Assembly: GCA_903927965.1 (NCBI GenBank)
Contig: CAIYPA010000193.1
Span: forward strand, 17,594-81,593
Reading direction: 5' to 3'
DNA from: an uncultured Bacteroidia bacterium
GTDB lineage: Bacteria > Bacteroidota > Bacteroidia > Bacteroidales > Prolixibacteraceae
Length of the DNA: 64,000 bases
The translations under genes and the position numbers were made by a program. Below, one piece after another: positions 1 to 11,704 of the stretch. Each line of letters starts with the position of its first letter. Within the stretch, counting starts at the first letter, position 1. The notes under the pieces are model-generated. The model worked only from the letters and a program-made list of their open reading frames with translations, was not told the DNA's origin and did no database searches.

Positions 1-390
1 TTTTGAGACTACCGGGGGATCACAATCCTGTGGCAACTGGCGCATTGATCTTGAAACACGGTCACGTACATCATTTGCAGCGGCTTCCATGTCCTCATCG
101 ATGTTAAATTCAACGGAGATTGAACTCCTTCCATCGCTGCTTGAGGAAGTAAGTGTACGGATACCTGCAATACCATTGATCGATTCTTCGAGGATTTCTG
201 TAATCTGAGTAGAAATTACGTCAGCATTAGCACCGACATAGGAAGTTGAAACCGTAATAATCGGGGGATCAACACTGGGGAATTCCCTTAATCCCAATTT
301 ATAAAACCCGACTGCACCGAACAAAACGATCACTATCGATAGTACCGATGAAAATACTGGTCGTTTGATGCTAAAAGAAGCAATATTCAT
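1..390 (-). CDS. RND efflux transporter permease (AcrB/MexB-like), N-terminal part; gene runs off the left edge
   Basis: Minus-strand translation from ATG at 390 reads MNIASFSIKRPVFSSVLSIVIVLFGAVGFYKLGLREFPSVDPPIITVSTSYVGANADVISTQITEILEE..., typical of the RND permease N-terminus. Confidence 0.93.
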   Translation of the reverse strand, partial: MNIASFSIKRPVFSSVLSIVIVLFGAVGFYKLGLREFPSVDPPIITVSTSYVGANADVISTQITEILEESINGIAGIRTLTSSSSDGRSSISVEFNIDEDMEAAANDVRDRVSRSMRQLPQDCDPPVVSK

Positions 391-415
391 TTCTTAAAAT
401 GCTAATGTTTTGTGA

Positions 416-1462
416 TTACCTGGCAATTTTGGCCCTAACAGGCATACCTTCTTTAACCTGAAGCAATCCACTGGTTACCAGTGTATCTCCAACAGACAGG
501 CCTTCAACTATTTCGACCTCGGTTTCGGTCCTGATCCCAGTTGTAACTTTTGTTTCACGAACCTTCCCCTTCTTCACGACATAAACCTCTTCACCGTTAA
601 TGATGGGGACGATTGCCCTGGCAGTAATAAAAATGGTCTGCTTTCCAGGAAAAAGGTTGAGTTTAATTGAAACAAAAGAGCCCGGAAATAAGCTCCTGTC
701 AGGATTTGGTGCCAGAGCCCGAATGCGTATAGAACGGGTTGAAGCATCAATCTTTGACTCAAGTGCATAAATAGTGGCGGAATAGGTACGGTCCAATCCT
801 TCTACCGTAAATTTTATCTCCATATTCTCAACCAGGTTCTGTTTGTATTTTTCAGGAACTGAGAATTCAACTTTAATAGGGTCAATCTGTTGTAAGGATG
901 TGATCACGGTACTGTTCGTTACAAACGAACCTTCGCTGACCATCCTCAGTCCTGCTATTCCATCAAAAGGGGCCAAAAGTTCGGTTTTGGAAATTTGCGC
1001 ATAAAGCAAATCCTGTTCTGCAATCAATGTATATAATCCGTTTTCAGAGGTTTCGTACTCTTCAGTGCTAATCCCGTTTAATTTAAGCAGCTCTTTCTTC
1101 CGCTCTACCTCCTTTTGCTTCAATTCTATCTGGAGCTTGTTCTTTTTGAGGTTTGCCTGTAAATCGGCATCAAACATTTTGACGAGGAGTTCCCCTTTTT
1201 TCACCTTTGTCCCTTCATTAAAAAGGATTTTCGTCACCTTGGCAGAAATTTCAGGTCGGACATCAATTTGTTCGTTCGCAAGCAATGATCCGGTATAAGC
1301 ATACGACAAATCTTTTGACGACAACTTTACCACTGATCCATCTACTGTTAAGGAAGGTACTCTGGGAGCTTTTCCTGAATCCTTATTGTTTTCTTTTCCC
1401 TCTGAACAGGAAAAGAATGAAAAGAGACCTGCGATCAACAGGCTGGCAATTAGTTTGTGCAT
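416..1462 (-). CDS. RND efflux periplasmic adaptor (HlyD/MFP family) lipoprotein
   Basis: Lipobox-like FFSCSEG, barrel-sandwich motif (DVRPEISAKVTKILFNEGTKVKKGELLVKM), directly downstream of the permease direction partner. Confidence 0.93.
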   Translation of the reverse strand: MHKLIASLLIAGLFSFFSCSEGKENNKDSGKAPRVPSLTVDGSVVKLSSKDLSYAYTGSLLANEQIDVRPEISAKVTKILFNEGTKVKKGELLVKMFDADLQANLKKNKLQIELKQKEVERKKELLKLNGISTEEYETSENGLYTLIAEQDLLYAQISKTELLAPFDGIAGLRMVSEGSFVTNSTVITSLQQIDPIKVEFSVPEKYKQNLVENMEIKFTVEGLDRTYSATIYALESKIDASTRSIRIRALAPNPDRSLFPGSFVSIKLNLFPGKQTIFITARAIVPIINGEEVYVVKKGKVRETKVTTGIRTETEVEIVEGLSVGDTLVTSGLLQVKEGMPVRAKIAR

Positions 1463-1563
1463 TTTTAATATTAGTTTAAGGACACAAATTAAAACAAATT
1501 ATTAAAATTATAGACTTTATAATTGAATATTAGTTTAAAGATAGGGTAAATAAACTGTAAAAT

Positions 1564-1600
1564 AAAAAAGGGGAAGGTATTGAACCCTCCCCCTTTTTTA
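1564..1600. terminator. Rho-independent, possibly bidirectional terminator
   Basis: AAAAAAGGGGAAGG..loop..CCCTCCCCCTTTTTT inverted repeat flanked by A/T runs. Confidence 0.6.
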
Positions 1601-1777
1601 TTTTACAGGAGCATAAAAACACCTGATGGGCGAATTAATTTTTCCTTCGGTGACAAGTTTTTTGATTGCTTTGTCAACCTCTTTTTTGTCGATACCTGTT
1701 GCGTCGGCAATTTCACCACCTTTAAGGGGTTTGTCTGCCTTTTCGAGAGCCTGAAAAACGATGTCCTTTGTTTCCAT
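1598..1777 (-). CDS. small winged-helix/HTH-like protein (59 aa)
   Basis: Not in the supplied ORF track; minus-strand ATG at 1777 gives METKDIVFQALEKADKPLKGGEIADATGIDKKEVDKAIKKLVTEGKINSPIRCFYAPVK*, HTH-like pattern; stop abuts the terminator. Confidence 0.8.
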   Translation of the reverse strand: METKDIVFQALEKADKPLKGGEIADATGIDKKEVDKAIKKLVTEGKINSPIRCFYAPVK

Positions 1778-1857
1778 AACGAATTAAATAATAGATTTAT
1801 ATTGAGATTTGATGCTACTGGCGGCTAGTTGGCAACTAGCTTCCGGCAGCAAGAGTT

Positions 1858-2931
1858 TCATAATTTGGATAACCTGGCCAATAAATAATGATCAGCCAAT
1901 ACAATCGCAGCCATTGCTTCTACAATAGGCACAGCCCTGGGTAAAACGCATGGGTCGTGTCGTCCTTTTGGATTGATTGTTGTTTCGTTCTCATCTTTAT
2001 CAACTGTCTTTTGCTCTTTTAAAAGTGTAGCGATTGGTTTAAAGGCAACACGCCAGTAAATATCCTGCCCATTGCTGATTCCTCCTTGTATGCCACCTGA
2101 ATGGTTGGTGAGAGTTGAAATCTTGTCATCCTTTTTGATGAAAATATCATTGTGCTGTGAACCAGATAGTTCTGTTCCGGCAAAACCAGAACCATATTCA
2201 AAACCCTTCACCGCATTGATACCCAACATGGCATGGCCCAGATCGGCATGAAGTTTATTAAAGACCGGTTCACCCCATCCGGCAGGAACACCTGTAATTA
2301 AACCGCTCACAACGCCACCCACAGTGTCGTGATTCCTACCTGCCTCTTCAATCCTCGCGATCATCCTTTCTGAAGTTTCAGGATCAGGACACCTTACAAT
2401 TGTTGATTCGGTGAGCGACAGATCAAGGTCCTGATAGGCTTTTGTCAATGCAATTTCCCCAACCTGCGATACCCATGCATTTATTTTAATTCCCTGACTT
2501 TCAAGCAATTGTTTGGCGATTGCCCCTGCAACGACCCTCGCTATGGTTTCACGGGCAGAAGACCTTCCGCCGCCACGGTGATCGCGGACACCATATTTCT
2601 GGTCATAGGTAAAATCTGCATGTGATGGACGGTAAACATCTTTAAGGTCGTTGTAATCGGCCGAATGATGGTCTTTATTCCTGATTATAAACCCGATAGG
2701 GGTTCCGGTAGTATATTCTTCAAAGATACCGGAAAGGAATTCTACCTGATCTGTTTCGTTCCTTTGGGTCGTGATATGCGACTGACCAGGTTTACGCCTG
2801 TCCAAATCCTGCTGCACAAGAGTGACATCAACTTTTAATCCGGCAGGGCAACCGTCAATAACTCCACCAATTGCAGCACCATGCGATTCACCAAACGATG
2901 TCAAACGGAAAACCCTTCCTAATGTGTTCAT
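1858..2931 (-). CDS. aroC: chorismate synthase
   Basis: [32 protein letters not shown]..., [10 protein letters not shown]; start trimmed to the internal Met. Confidence 0.97.
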   Translation of the reverse strand: MNTLGRVFRLTSFGESHGAAIGGVIDGCPAGLKVDVTLVQQDLDRRKPGQSHITTQRNETDQVEFLSGIFEEYTTGTPIGFIIRNKDHHSADYNDLKDVYRPSHADFTYDQKYGVRDHRGGGRSSARETIARVVAGAIAKQLLESQGIKINAWVSQVGEIALTKAYQDLDLSLTESTIVRCPDPETSERMIARIEEAGRNHDTVGGVVSGLITGVPAGWGEPVFNKLHADLGHAMLGINAVKGFEYGSGFAGTELSGSQHNDIFIKKDDKISTLTNHSGGIQGGISNGQDIYWRVAFKPIATLLKEQKTVDKDENETTINPKGRHDPCVLPRAVPIVEAMAAIVLADHYLLARLSKL

Positions 2932-3031
2932 CGACAAATAATTTGTTATATAAATAAACAAACCCGAAGGTTTCACTCCGGGTTCATAAAAGTAAGCTAT
3001 TTTAATTAAATCCTTTTAAAAAGAGGAAATT

Positions 3032-3658
3032 TTAGCAGCATCCACAACCTGAAGATTTTTCTTCACTACAGCTACAATCTTCGGTTTCGCATCCGCCATC
3101 ACCGCAACCATCACCGCAACCATCACCGCATCCACTGCCACAGCTGCTACCACAACCACAGCCACTACTGTAAGCTGCACTTAACTCTTCAGGAGTTGCA
3201 TCGCGCACTTCGAGAACTTCACCTGTAAAATAAAGGTCTTCACCGGCCAAAGCATGGTTAAAGTCCATCTGAACAGTGGTTTCATTCACAGATATGACAA
3301 CACCGTCCATCCTCTGGCCGCTTGTTGACATCATCGGGACACTATTTCCTGGAGTAATCAATTCTTCATCAACTTTACCATCAACCATAAAAATATGTTT
3401 CGGTAAATCAACAATGGCTTCTTCATTAATTTCGCCGTAGGCATCAGCCGCAGCGATCGAAATCTCAAAAGTGTCTCCCCCATTTTTATTGGTAAGGCCC
3501 TCCTCAAATGCCGGCAGCATCATCCCTGAACCAAAAAGGAAGGTCAACGGGTTTTCCGTACCTGCTTTTTCAAAAACATCGCCATCTTTTCCGTCCAACT
3601 TCAATTCATAGGTAACGGATACCATTTTATCTTTTGCAATTGTCATAATCTTATTCAT
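3032..3658 (-). CDS. slyD: FKBP-type peptidyl-prolyl isomerase, SlyD-like, with Cys/Gly-rich metal-binding-type tail
   Basis: VTYELKLDGKDGDVFEKAG..., EISIAAADAYGE, DFNHALAGEDLYFTGEVLEVRDAT; tail CGCGSSCGSGCGDGCGDGCGDGGC. Confidence 0.9.
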   Translation of the reverse strand: MNKIMTIAKDKMVSVTYELKLDGKDGDVFEKAGTENPLTFLFGSGMMLPAFEEGLTNKNGGDTFEISIAAADAYGEINEEAIVDLPKHIFMVDGKVDEELITPGNSVPMMSTSGQRMDGVVISVNETTVQMDFNHALAGEDLYFTGEVLEVRDATPEELSAAYSSGCGCGSSCGSGCGDGCGDGCGDGGCETEDCSCSEEKSSGCGCC

Positions 3659-3805
3659 CTAAATTTTAAGGCCACAAAGAAAACATGTTATTCTGAATTA
3701 TACAATGAATAGTAACGGAAAACGGTCAAAAATGTTCCGATAAATCAAAAATATTAAATCAAAGGATAACGGTTTATGAGAAATGAACTGTTGATTGATT
3801 TGCCT

Positions 3806-4558
3806 TTATTTTATAACTTGTTCATATTTAAGGTTATCCAAACATACATATGCTGGTGTGTTCATCCCCCATGCCCCATTGTCAGTTGAAGAAAAGCGGA
3901 ATGTCAATTTGTTGATCTTCCCCAAAGAAGAAAGATCAAAAGTGGTCCATTTGTTCACAATATAGTCTTTTGTATTGTCCGTCGAACGATAATCGGCAAG
4001 GTAGAAATCGACCGAATTCAAAGAAACACCCGCAGCATTGTAACCAATTGCCGTAACTTTAAACCAGTCAGGATCATTTCCTGAAACACCCCCGAATTTC
4101 TTGGCAAAACTTGGATCTCCGTTTTTTATTGTTAAGGCTGTATATGTTGTATTACATACACTTACACTTTTTATAGTAAATTCTGAACCAGAAGGGAATG
4201 ATACAAAAGCATCAGAACCAAATGGAGGGTAATAGATCGCAAATTTATTTGTGCCATTTGAAGGATCAAAAACACTGTATTGATTGCCAAAACCAGCAGT
4301 CGTCACGTCTGCCTTCTGTGACCATGCAAAACCGTCCCATGATCCATATAAAGTATTATAGTTGTTCTCAAATGTTAAGTCACCCGAGGTAAATTTTCCA
4401 GCCTTGTCGGAGCCATTCCAGTACGTTCCATTTCCTACTGCCAGCAATTCAAAATCCGCTTTTGTGATTTCAACCAAACCACCAATTTCCTTCCGGCAAG
4501 ACGTCAGGACAACAAAAATTGACAGTAGAACAGCCAATTGAATTTTAACGTTTTTCAT
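3806..4558 (-). CDS. DUF4465-type lipoprotein
   Basis: Signal peptide plus lipobox LTSCRKE; body pattern (YWNGSDKAGKFTSGDLTFENNYNTLYGSWDGFAWS...) typical of DUF4465 proteins; start trimmed to MKNVKIQL. Confidence 0.8.
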   Translation of the reverse strand: MKNVKIQLAVLLSIFVVLTSCRKEIGGLVEITKADFELLAVGNGTYWNGSDKAGKFTSGDLTFENNYNTLYGSWDGFAWSQKADVTTAGFGNQYSVFDPSNGTNKFAIYYPPFGSDAFVSFPSGSEFTIKSVSVCNTTYTALTIKNGDPSFAKKFGGVSGNDPDWFKVTAIGYNAAGVSLNSVDFYLADYRSTDNTKDYIVNKWTTFDLSSLGKINKLTFRFSSTDNGAWGMNTPAYVCLDNLKYEQVIK

Positions 4559-4758
4559 TGATTCATCGTTTTTTGTGTGTAATTTTTGAAATTCATTTGC
4601 AAGTTTGTAAGACATTCGGCACACAAACATCCGGTGAAATGTTCCGATAGAAATTTCCGCAAATCAGAGGTAAGGGGTTCCAAGAGGCACCAACACTCTA
4701 AAATGTTATCGTTTAAACACTTAAACGACTTTTGACAGCACGGACAAACTTTTTCCAT
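4555..4758 (-). CDS. cysteine-rich CWC family protein
   Basis: MEKVCPCCQKSFKCLNDNILECWCLLEPL...CLCAECL; overlaps the DUF4465 start by 4 nt. Confidence 0.8.
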   Translation of the reverse strand: MEKVCPCCQKSFKCLNDNILECWCLLEPLTSDLRKFLSEHFTGCLCAECLTNLQMNFKNYTQKTMNQ

Positions 4759-4867
4759 TCAGAAAATATTTTCATGTTCATTTGCCGGCTTCCTGTAAAA
4801 TAGGTAAAAATGACTAACAATGAATTGCAGTTCATTTTTGCTATTGTTCCCGAAAGCAAAAAAATTG

Positions 4868-5065
4868 TAGTGTAATCTCGGCAGGTCTTCTGGCTCGTCC
4901 GGTTTTCTGAACCTTCCCATTCCTGTTAACCGGAACAGTGGTATTCGAGTCAGAAACCAATAATGGACTTACAGCTGCGGGTACAGCTCCGGTATTGCAC
5001 CGGATTCCCTTTTCATTGCCCATTCCGGATGTGGAATGGACAAAACCGAAAAACGAGGCAAATAT
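4868..5065 (-). ncRNA. cobalamin (B12) riboswitch
   Basis: Minus strand contains AAAAGGGAATCCGGTGCAATACCGGAGCTGTACCCGCAGCTGTAAGTCC...CCACTGTTCCGGTTAACAGGAATGGGAAGG...GAGCCAGAAGACCTGCC, the B12-box core and conserved elements. Confidence 0.95.
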
Positions 5066-5116
5066 AAGGAATCTACTTTGGTTTTTTGATGTCAATGAAA
5101 AAAAACCAACATCTGA

Positions 5117-7159
<2,043 letters not shown>

Positions 7160-7229
7160 AAGTTGTCAAATTGTAACTATTTTTGCAAAAAAATACTGTA
7201 ATAAAACCATTTTGTAATTTTGAGTCGAT

Positions 7230-7766
7230 ATGTTCAAGAAAATTATAAAATATTTCGCGGATAAACAATTGTTGAAGTTTGATCATACCCGTAAAAGGGA
7301 TCGAAAGATCAAAACTTTGAATGATTCAAAACATGTTGGGATTCTTTGGAACCCTGAAGACGAAGGAAGCCTGGATGCCTATGAATCGCTTCGGAAAATT
7401 TTGCATGGTAAAAAGATCAAAACAACTGGAATTGCACAAATTGATTCGATACGTGAAATGGAAATATTGACTACCAATACCAAATCAGGATTTCTGGACA
7501 AACGTAACGTTACCTGGATGGGCCGACCAAAATCGAATGCTGGGATCAGCTTTATTGAGGAGCCCTATGATATATTGATCGATATATCAGTCAATAAAAC
7601 AATTGCTTTGCAATATATGCTGGTACACTCAATGGCCATCTTTAAGGTTGGCTGGAAAGGCGAAGATCCCAATTATTACGATTTGAATATCGATATCGCG
7701 GAAAAGCCTCAATGCAAATACCTGATGGAACAGATGGTTTATTATCTTGAAAAATTAACCAATTAA
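7230..7766 (+). CDS. conserved hypothetical protein (DUF6913-like)
   Basis: 178 aa ORF between ligA and dapA with good coding character; family assignment from memory. Confidence 0.8.
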   Translation: MFKKIIKYFADKQLLKFDHTRKRDRKIKTLNDSKHVGILWNPEDEGSLDAYESLRKILHGKKIKTTGIAQIDSIREMEILTTNTKSGFLDKRNVTWMGRPKSNAGISFIEEPYDILIDISVNKTIALQYMLVHSMAIFKVGWKGEDPNYYDLNIDIAEKPQCKYLMEQMVYYLEKLTN

Positions 7767-7780
7767 GTGTAGAGTCTTAT

Positions 7781-8662
7781 ATGAGAAAAGAATTCGTAGG
7801 TGCCGGGGTGGCGTTGATTACCCCCTTTAAAGCCGATCAGACAGTTGATTTTGAAGGTTTGGGTAAAATTATTGACAATCAGCTTGATAATAAAATTGAT
7901 TATCTGGTGGTTCTGGGAACTACTGCCGAAACCGCAACGCTTTCAAAGGCTGAAAAACAGCAAATCGTTGATTTTGTGGGGCATCGCGTCAATGGAAAGG
8001 TTCCGATTGTGGTCGGCATCGGCAGCAACAATACAGCTTCGTTGATCGAAAATATTCAAAATATGGACTTGTCGTTTGCAAACGCGATACTTTCAGTCGT
8101 GCCATACTACAATAAACCATCCCAGGAAGGTATTTACCAGCATTATTTGGCCATTGCAGCAATCAGTCCACTTCCATTGGTCCTTTACAATGTACCCGGA
8201 AGAACAGGTGTAAATATGTCTGCTGAAACGACACTTCGTTTGGCCCATGCCTCCGACAAATTCATTGCAACAAAAGAAGCATCGGGAAATTTAAACGAAA
8301 TCACGAAAATATTGCGCGATAAACCAGAAAATTTCCTTGTTATATCGGGTGACGATAGCATGATCGTTCCACTTATTTCCCTTGGAGGCGATGGTGTGAT
8401 CTCCGTAGCTGCCAATGTTGTTCCAAAGGTGATTGCCGATATGACTCATTCGGCTTTGGATGGCGATTTCAAAACCGCTGCCCAGCTTCACCTTAGTTTC
8501 CAGCGTATGTGCGATGCGCTTTTCGTTGAAGGAAATCCAGCTGGGGCGAAAGCAGCACTCCACTCTGCAGGTGAAATTGAAAATGTACTGCGGTTGCCGC
8601 TTGTACCGGTTGGTAATCAAACCTATAAAATTCTTGCAGAGGAAATGCAAAAATTAGTTTAG
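7781..8662 (+). CDS. dapA: 4-hydroxy-tetrahydrodipicolinate synthase
   Basis: GAGVALITPF, GTTAETATLS, VLYNVPGRTG, ATKEASGN, SGDDS. Confidence 0.97.
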   Translation: MRKEFVGAGVALITPFKADQTVDFEGLGKIIDNQLDNKIDYLVVLGTTAETATLSKAEKQQIVDFVGHRVNGKVPIVVGIGSNNTASLIENIQNMDLSFANAILSVVPYYNKPSQEGIYQHYLAIAAISPLPLVLYNVPGRTGVNMSAETTLRLAHASDKFIATKEASGNLNEITKILRDKPENFLVISGDDSMIVPLISLGGDGVISVAANVVPKVIADMTHSALDGDFKTAAQLHLSFQRMCDALFVEGNPAGAKAALHSAGEIENVLRLPLVPVGNQTYKILAEEMQKLV

Positions 8663-8938
8663 ATGAAGACAAAATTGGATGAAGAAGAATTGGATATTTT
8701 ACAACATCATGAAAACGATCAATTGAAAATTTCTAAAACAAGAAAGGTTGATTTGGTTTATGCTGTAAAATCTGCAAAATCCACAATTGAAGGGAAGGCA
8801 GAATTAAGGATAAAATTAACAGAGAAAGATTTAAGAAAGCTTAAATTGAAAGAAATAGAAATAGGTATTCCTTATCAAAATATCGTTACAGCCTTGATCC
8901 ATAAATACTTAGAAGATAAGATTGATTTAACTATTTGA
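8663..8938 (+). CDS. CopG/BrnA-type antitoxin-like protein
   Basis: C-terminal ELRIKLTEKDLRKLKLKEIEIGIPYQNIVTALIHKYLEDKI resembles ribbon-helix-helix antitoxins (..GIPYQTLISSLIHKY..); starts immediately after the dapA stop. Confidence 0.7.
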   Translation: MKTKLDEEELDILQHHENDQLKISKTRKVDLVYAVKSAKSTIEGKAELRIKLTEKDLRKLKLKEIEIGIPYQNIVTALIHKYLEDKIDLTI

Positions 8939-8967
8939 TATAAGTGATTTTACAACATAACTTCAAA

Positions 8968-9819
8968 TTATTCGATCATTCTCTTTAGCCATTTCTCAGC
9001 CAGTTCCGGCCAGGTTTCGGCGGCAATATTCCCAGGGCGCAATCCATAGCCATGTCCCCCTTTCGGCATAAAATGCAATTCAACAGGTATTTTGGAGTCA
9101 CGAAGAGCAGTGGTCATCACCAGGGCACTGTTTCCATAGGTATCATCGGCAGTCGCAAAAATAAACATAGGAGGAGTAGTTTGTTGATTGACAATTAATT
9201 CAGGTGTCAACGACCTGTTGTTGCCAAGGTCGAGGTAAGCAGGATAGATGAGCAATGCAAAATCTGGGCGGCACGACAACGAGTCCGTTTTGTCAATTGG
9301 CTGATACGTTTTATTAGACGCCATTGTGGCTGCCCTGGCCGATAAGCTTCCACCTGCTGAAAATCCCATCACACCCATTTTGTTGTATTTTATCCCATAA
9401 TTATCAGCCTTACTGCGTATTAACCGCATTGCCCTCTGGATGTCCATTAATGCTCCTTCCTGTTTTTTCGGAACCCTATATTGCAGTACAAATGCAGTAA
9501 TACCCTGTTTATTCAGCCATTCGGCAACTTCATATCCTTCCTTATTGATGGCCAATATGCTGTAACCGCCACCTGGACAAACAATTACACCTGCTCCATT
9601 TTGCTTTTCAGCGGAAGGTTTAAATACAAAGAATGCAGGATTGGTCACATCGGTCAACCGGATCACATCACCATCTTTGTTGGGTGTTTGAACAGGATCA
9701 TGTTTTGCATCGGTTTCACCCGGTACCTTGTCCGGCCACAAGTAAACAGGTTGAGACACCTGACCAAAACTACAAACCGACAATAAAAAAAGAAACAGCA
9801 AAACAATTGGCTTTTTCAT
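8968..9819 (-). CDS. secreted alpha/beta hydrolase (acetylxylan esterase-like)
   Basis: Signal peptide, VIVCPGGGYSILA, GFSAGGSLSA, ADDTYGNSA, GGHGYGL. Confidence 0.88.
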   Translation of the reverse strand: MKKPIVLLFLFLLSVCSFGQVSQPVYLWPDKVPGETDAKHDPVQTPNKDGDVIRLTDVTNPAFFVFKPSAEKQNGAGVIVCPGGGYSILAINKEGYEVAEWLNKQGITAFVLQYRVPKKQEGALMDIQRAMRLIRSKADNYGIKYNKMGVMGFSAGGSLSARAATMASNKTYQPIDKTDSLSCRPDFALLIYPAYLDLGNNRSLTPELIVNQQTTPPMFIFATADDTYGNSALVMTTALRDSKIPVELHFMPKGGHGYGLRPGNIAAETWPELAEKWLKRMIE

Positions 9820-9983
9820 AATTTTTTCCATAATCAATGAATCGATCCTCAAAGGTAATATTCTTATAAAACTAAATCAGTAACAGTTTTTGGATATAAA
9901 ATAAAAATTGCAGGAAGAAAGCAAATTGAAATTTTTTTGCCTCCATCCGACAATTAAACTAAAATTGAACTTTCCAATAAAGT

Positions 9984-11633
9984 CTATTCAGCGGTCCTCT
10001 TCTTTATTTTCTTCGTATAATAAAATGAAAGCGCAAGCGAGATAATGGCAAGCGAAAGCAAGGCAATCACACGATAGGCCAATTCAATACGGGCCAGATC
10101 GACAAGAAATAAAAACAGTGCTGCAGCGACCATTGTTCCCAATGCCATATACCTGTATTTCACGATCTTAAGCAACAAACTGAGTAAGAAGTACGCAACT
10201 GCTGCCAATACCCACGAAAGTGTAATAAACTGGCCTGGAACCATATGGTAAAGGGTATATAGCACCATAGGAAAAGCCGTTATCAGATAGAAATTCCTGA
10301 TCGATTCGGTGCGGATTGTCAAACGCTCTTTTTGCCAGTTCAATATCCTCGCTGTGGCCAGGGCAACGAAAGAAAATGAGATGTTCATGGCATCTCCATG
10401 TTCGGCTGTTGTTAAATATATGATCAACAATGAGATATACATCAATATATTCATGATCACAATGAACTTGCTCCTGAACCAAACAGCCATCGATACAACC
10501 AGAAGGCTCTGCATAGCGAGAAAGAAATAAGCCTGTGGAAAATGATATATTCCATAAATTGTCGCCGTCAAAGCAAGATAGCCGAAAATTGCATACAAGG
10601 CAGCCGTGATTTTCCAGTTTGACTTTACCTTTAAAAGGATGGAATAGCCTATGCAATAAAATGCAATAATCCCGGTAGGAAGAACATAGGCGTCTTTAAA
10701 GAACGACAGGATGAACAATCCCATCATCACAATAAAACCTAACCCATTAAAGACAATTGCACCAATGATCCCTGTTGAAGTATAGGACTCCTCCTTCACG
10801 GGCATCAAGGCTATTGATGAAAAAACAGCAGCAACTAGAAAAAGATAGATAAATCCAAACTGATGATTGTCAATCACCTGCACGGGATGCCCCATCAAAG
10901 GGTTACCAAGCAACCACAACAAATTGACCAGATAAGCAAGCACTATCGATAAAAATACCAATCGTATCCAACCAAATCTGTACAAAAATGCAATGCTTGA
11001 CAAGGAAAGCAGGCATGTCAAAAAAAGCATGAGGTGCGTAGAATCGCTTAACATCGCGGTTATGGCCAGAAAGACGAAAGCTATCCCGGAATATACTGCA
11101 TATTTTCTTTGGACAGACAAATACATCAGGTAGCCAATAATCGCCAGAAGCAGCACTAATACAATTAAATAACTGGAAATAATTGCGTTCGTTGCAAAGA
11201 AATGCAATTTCATTATGACATAAAAGGTCAGCAAATAGCCATTAAGGTCAAATATTTTTGCCATATAACCATTTGATTCCCGTAGGTACTTTGCCAGAAA
11301 GAAAACTGATCCAACCGCTGCCAAACCAAAAACAGGTGAAATTAATGCAAACCCTGAGACCCGTAAATACTCGACAAGAAAAACAATCCCAAAGAACAGC
11401 ACGATATTGCCTAACCACGCAAGGCCGTACTGGCCGATATTGGATTCGATTTGCTCATCATTTACCTCTTCGGCCAAAGCACTTTGCTTTTCATCGGAAG
11501 CTTTATTTACAGGTGGCGTATAGTAAGGTTTTCTGTTCGATTCCAATTGCACAACCCTTTGTTCCAGTGCTTCAATTTTGGCAATAAGTTCCTGATAAAC
11601 TGTATCGATTGTCTGGTCTGAATTTGAACTCAT
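9984..11633 (-). CDS. DUF2339-like multi-pass membrane protein
   Basis: N-terminal coiled coil, GQYGLAWLGNIVLFFGIVFLVEY and many TM segments. Confidence 0.8.
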   Translation of the reverse strand: MSSNSDQTIDTVYQELIAKIEALEQRVVQLESNRKPYYTPPVNKASDEKQSALAEEVNDEQIESNIGQYGLAWLGNIVLFFGIVFLVEYLRVSGFALISPVFGLAAVGSVFFLAKYLRESNGYMAKIFDLNGYLLTFYVIMKLHFFATNAIISSYLIVLVLLLAIIGYLMYLSVQRKYAVYSGIAFVFLAITAMLSDSTHLMLFLTCLLSLSSIAFLYRFGWIRLVFLSIVLAYLVNLLWLLGNPLMGHPVQVIDNHQFGFIYLFLVAAVFSSIALMPVKEESYTSTGIIGAIVFNGLGFIVMMGLFILSFFKDAYVLPTGIIAFYCIGYSILLKVKSNWKITAALYAIFGYLALTATIYGIYHFPQAYFFLAMQSLLVVSMAVWFRSKFIVIMNILMYISLLIIYLTTAEHGDAMNISFSFVALATARILNWQKERLTIRTESIRNFYLITAFPMVLYTLYHMVPGQFITLSWVLAAVAYFLLSLLLKIVKYRYMALGTMVAAALFLFLVDLARIELAYRVIALLSLAIISLALSFYYTKKIKKRTAE

Positions 11634-11704
11634 AAAAACTTGTTTTATTAAAGATTATACCAGTTTTCAAAAAATCATCCATCTGTTAGCTCAAATAAAT
11701 GGCA

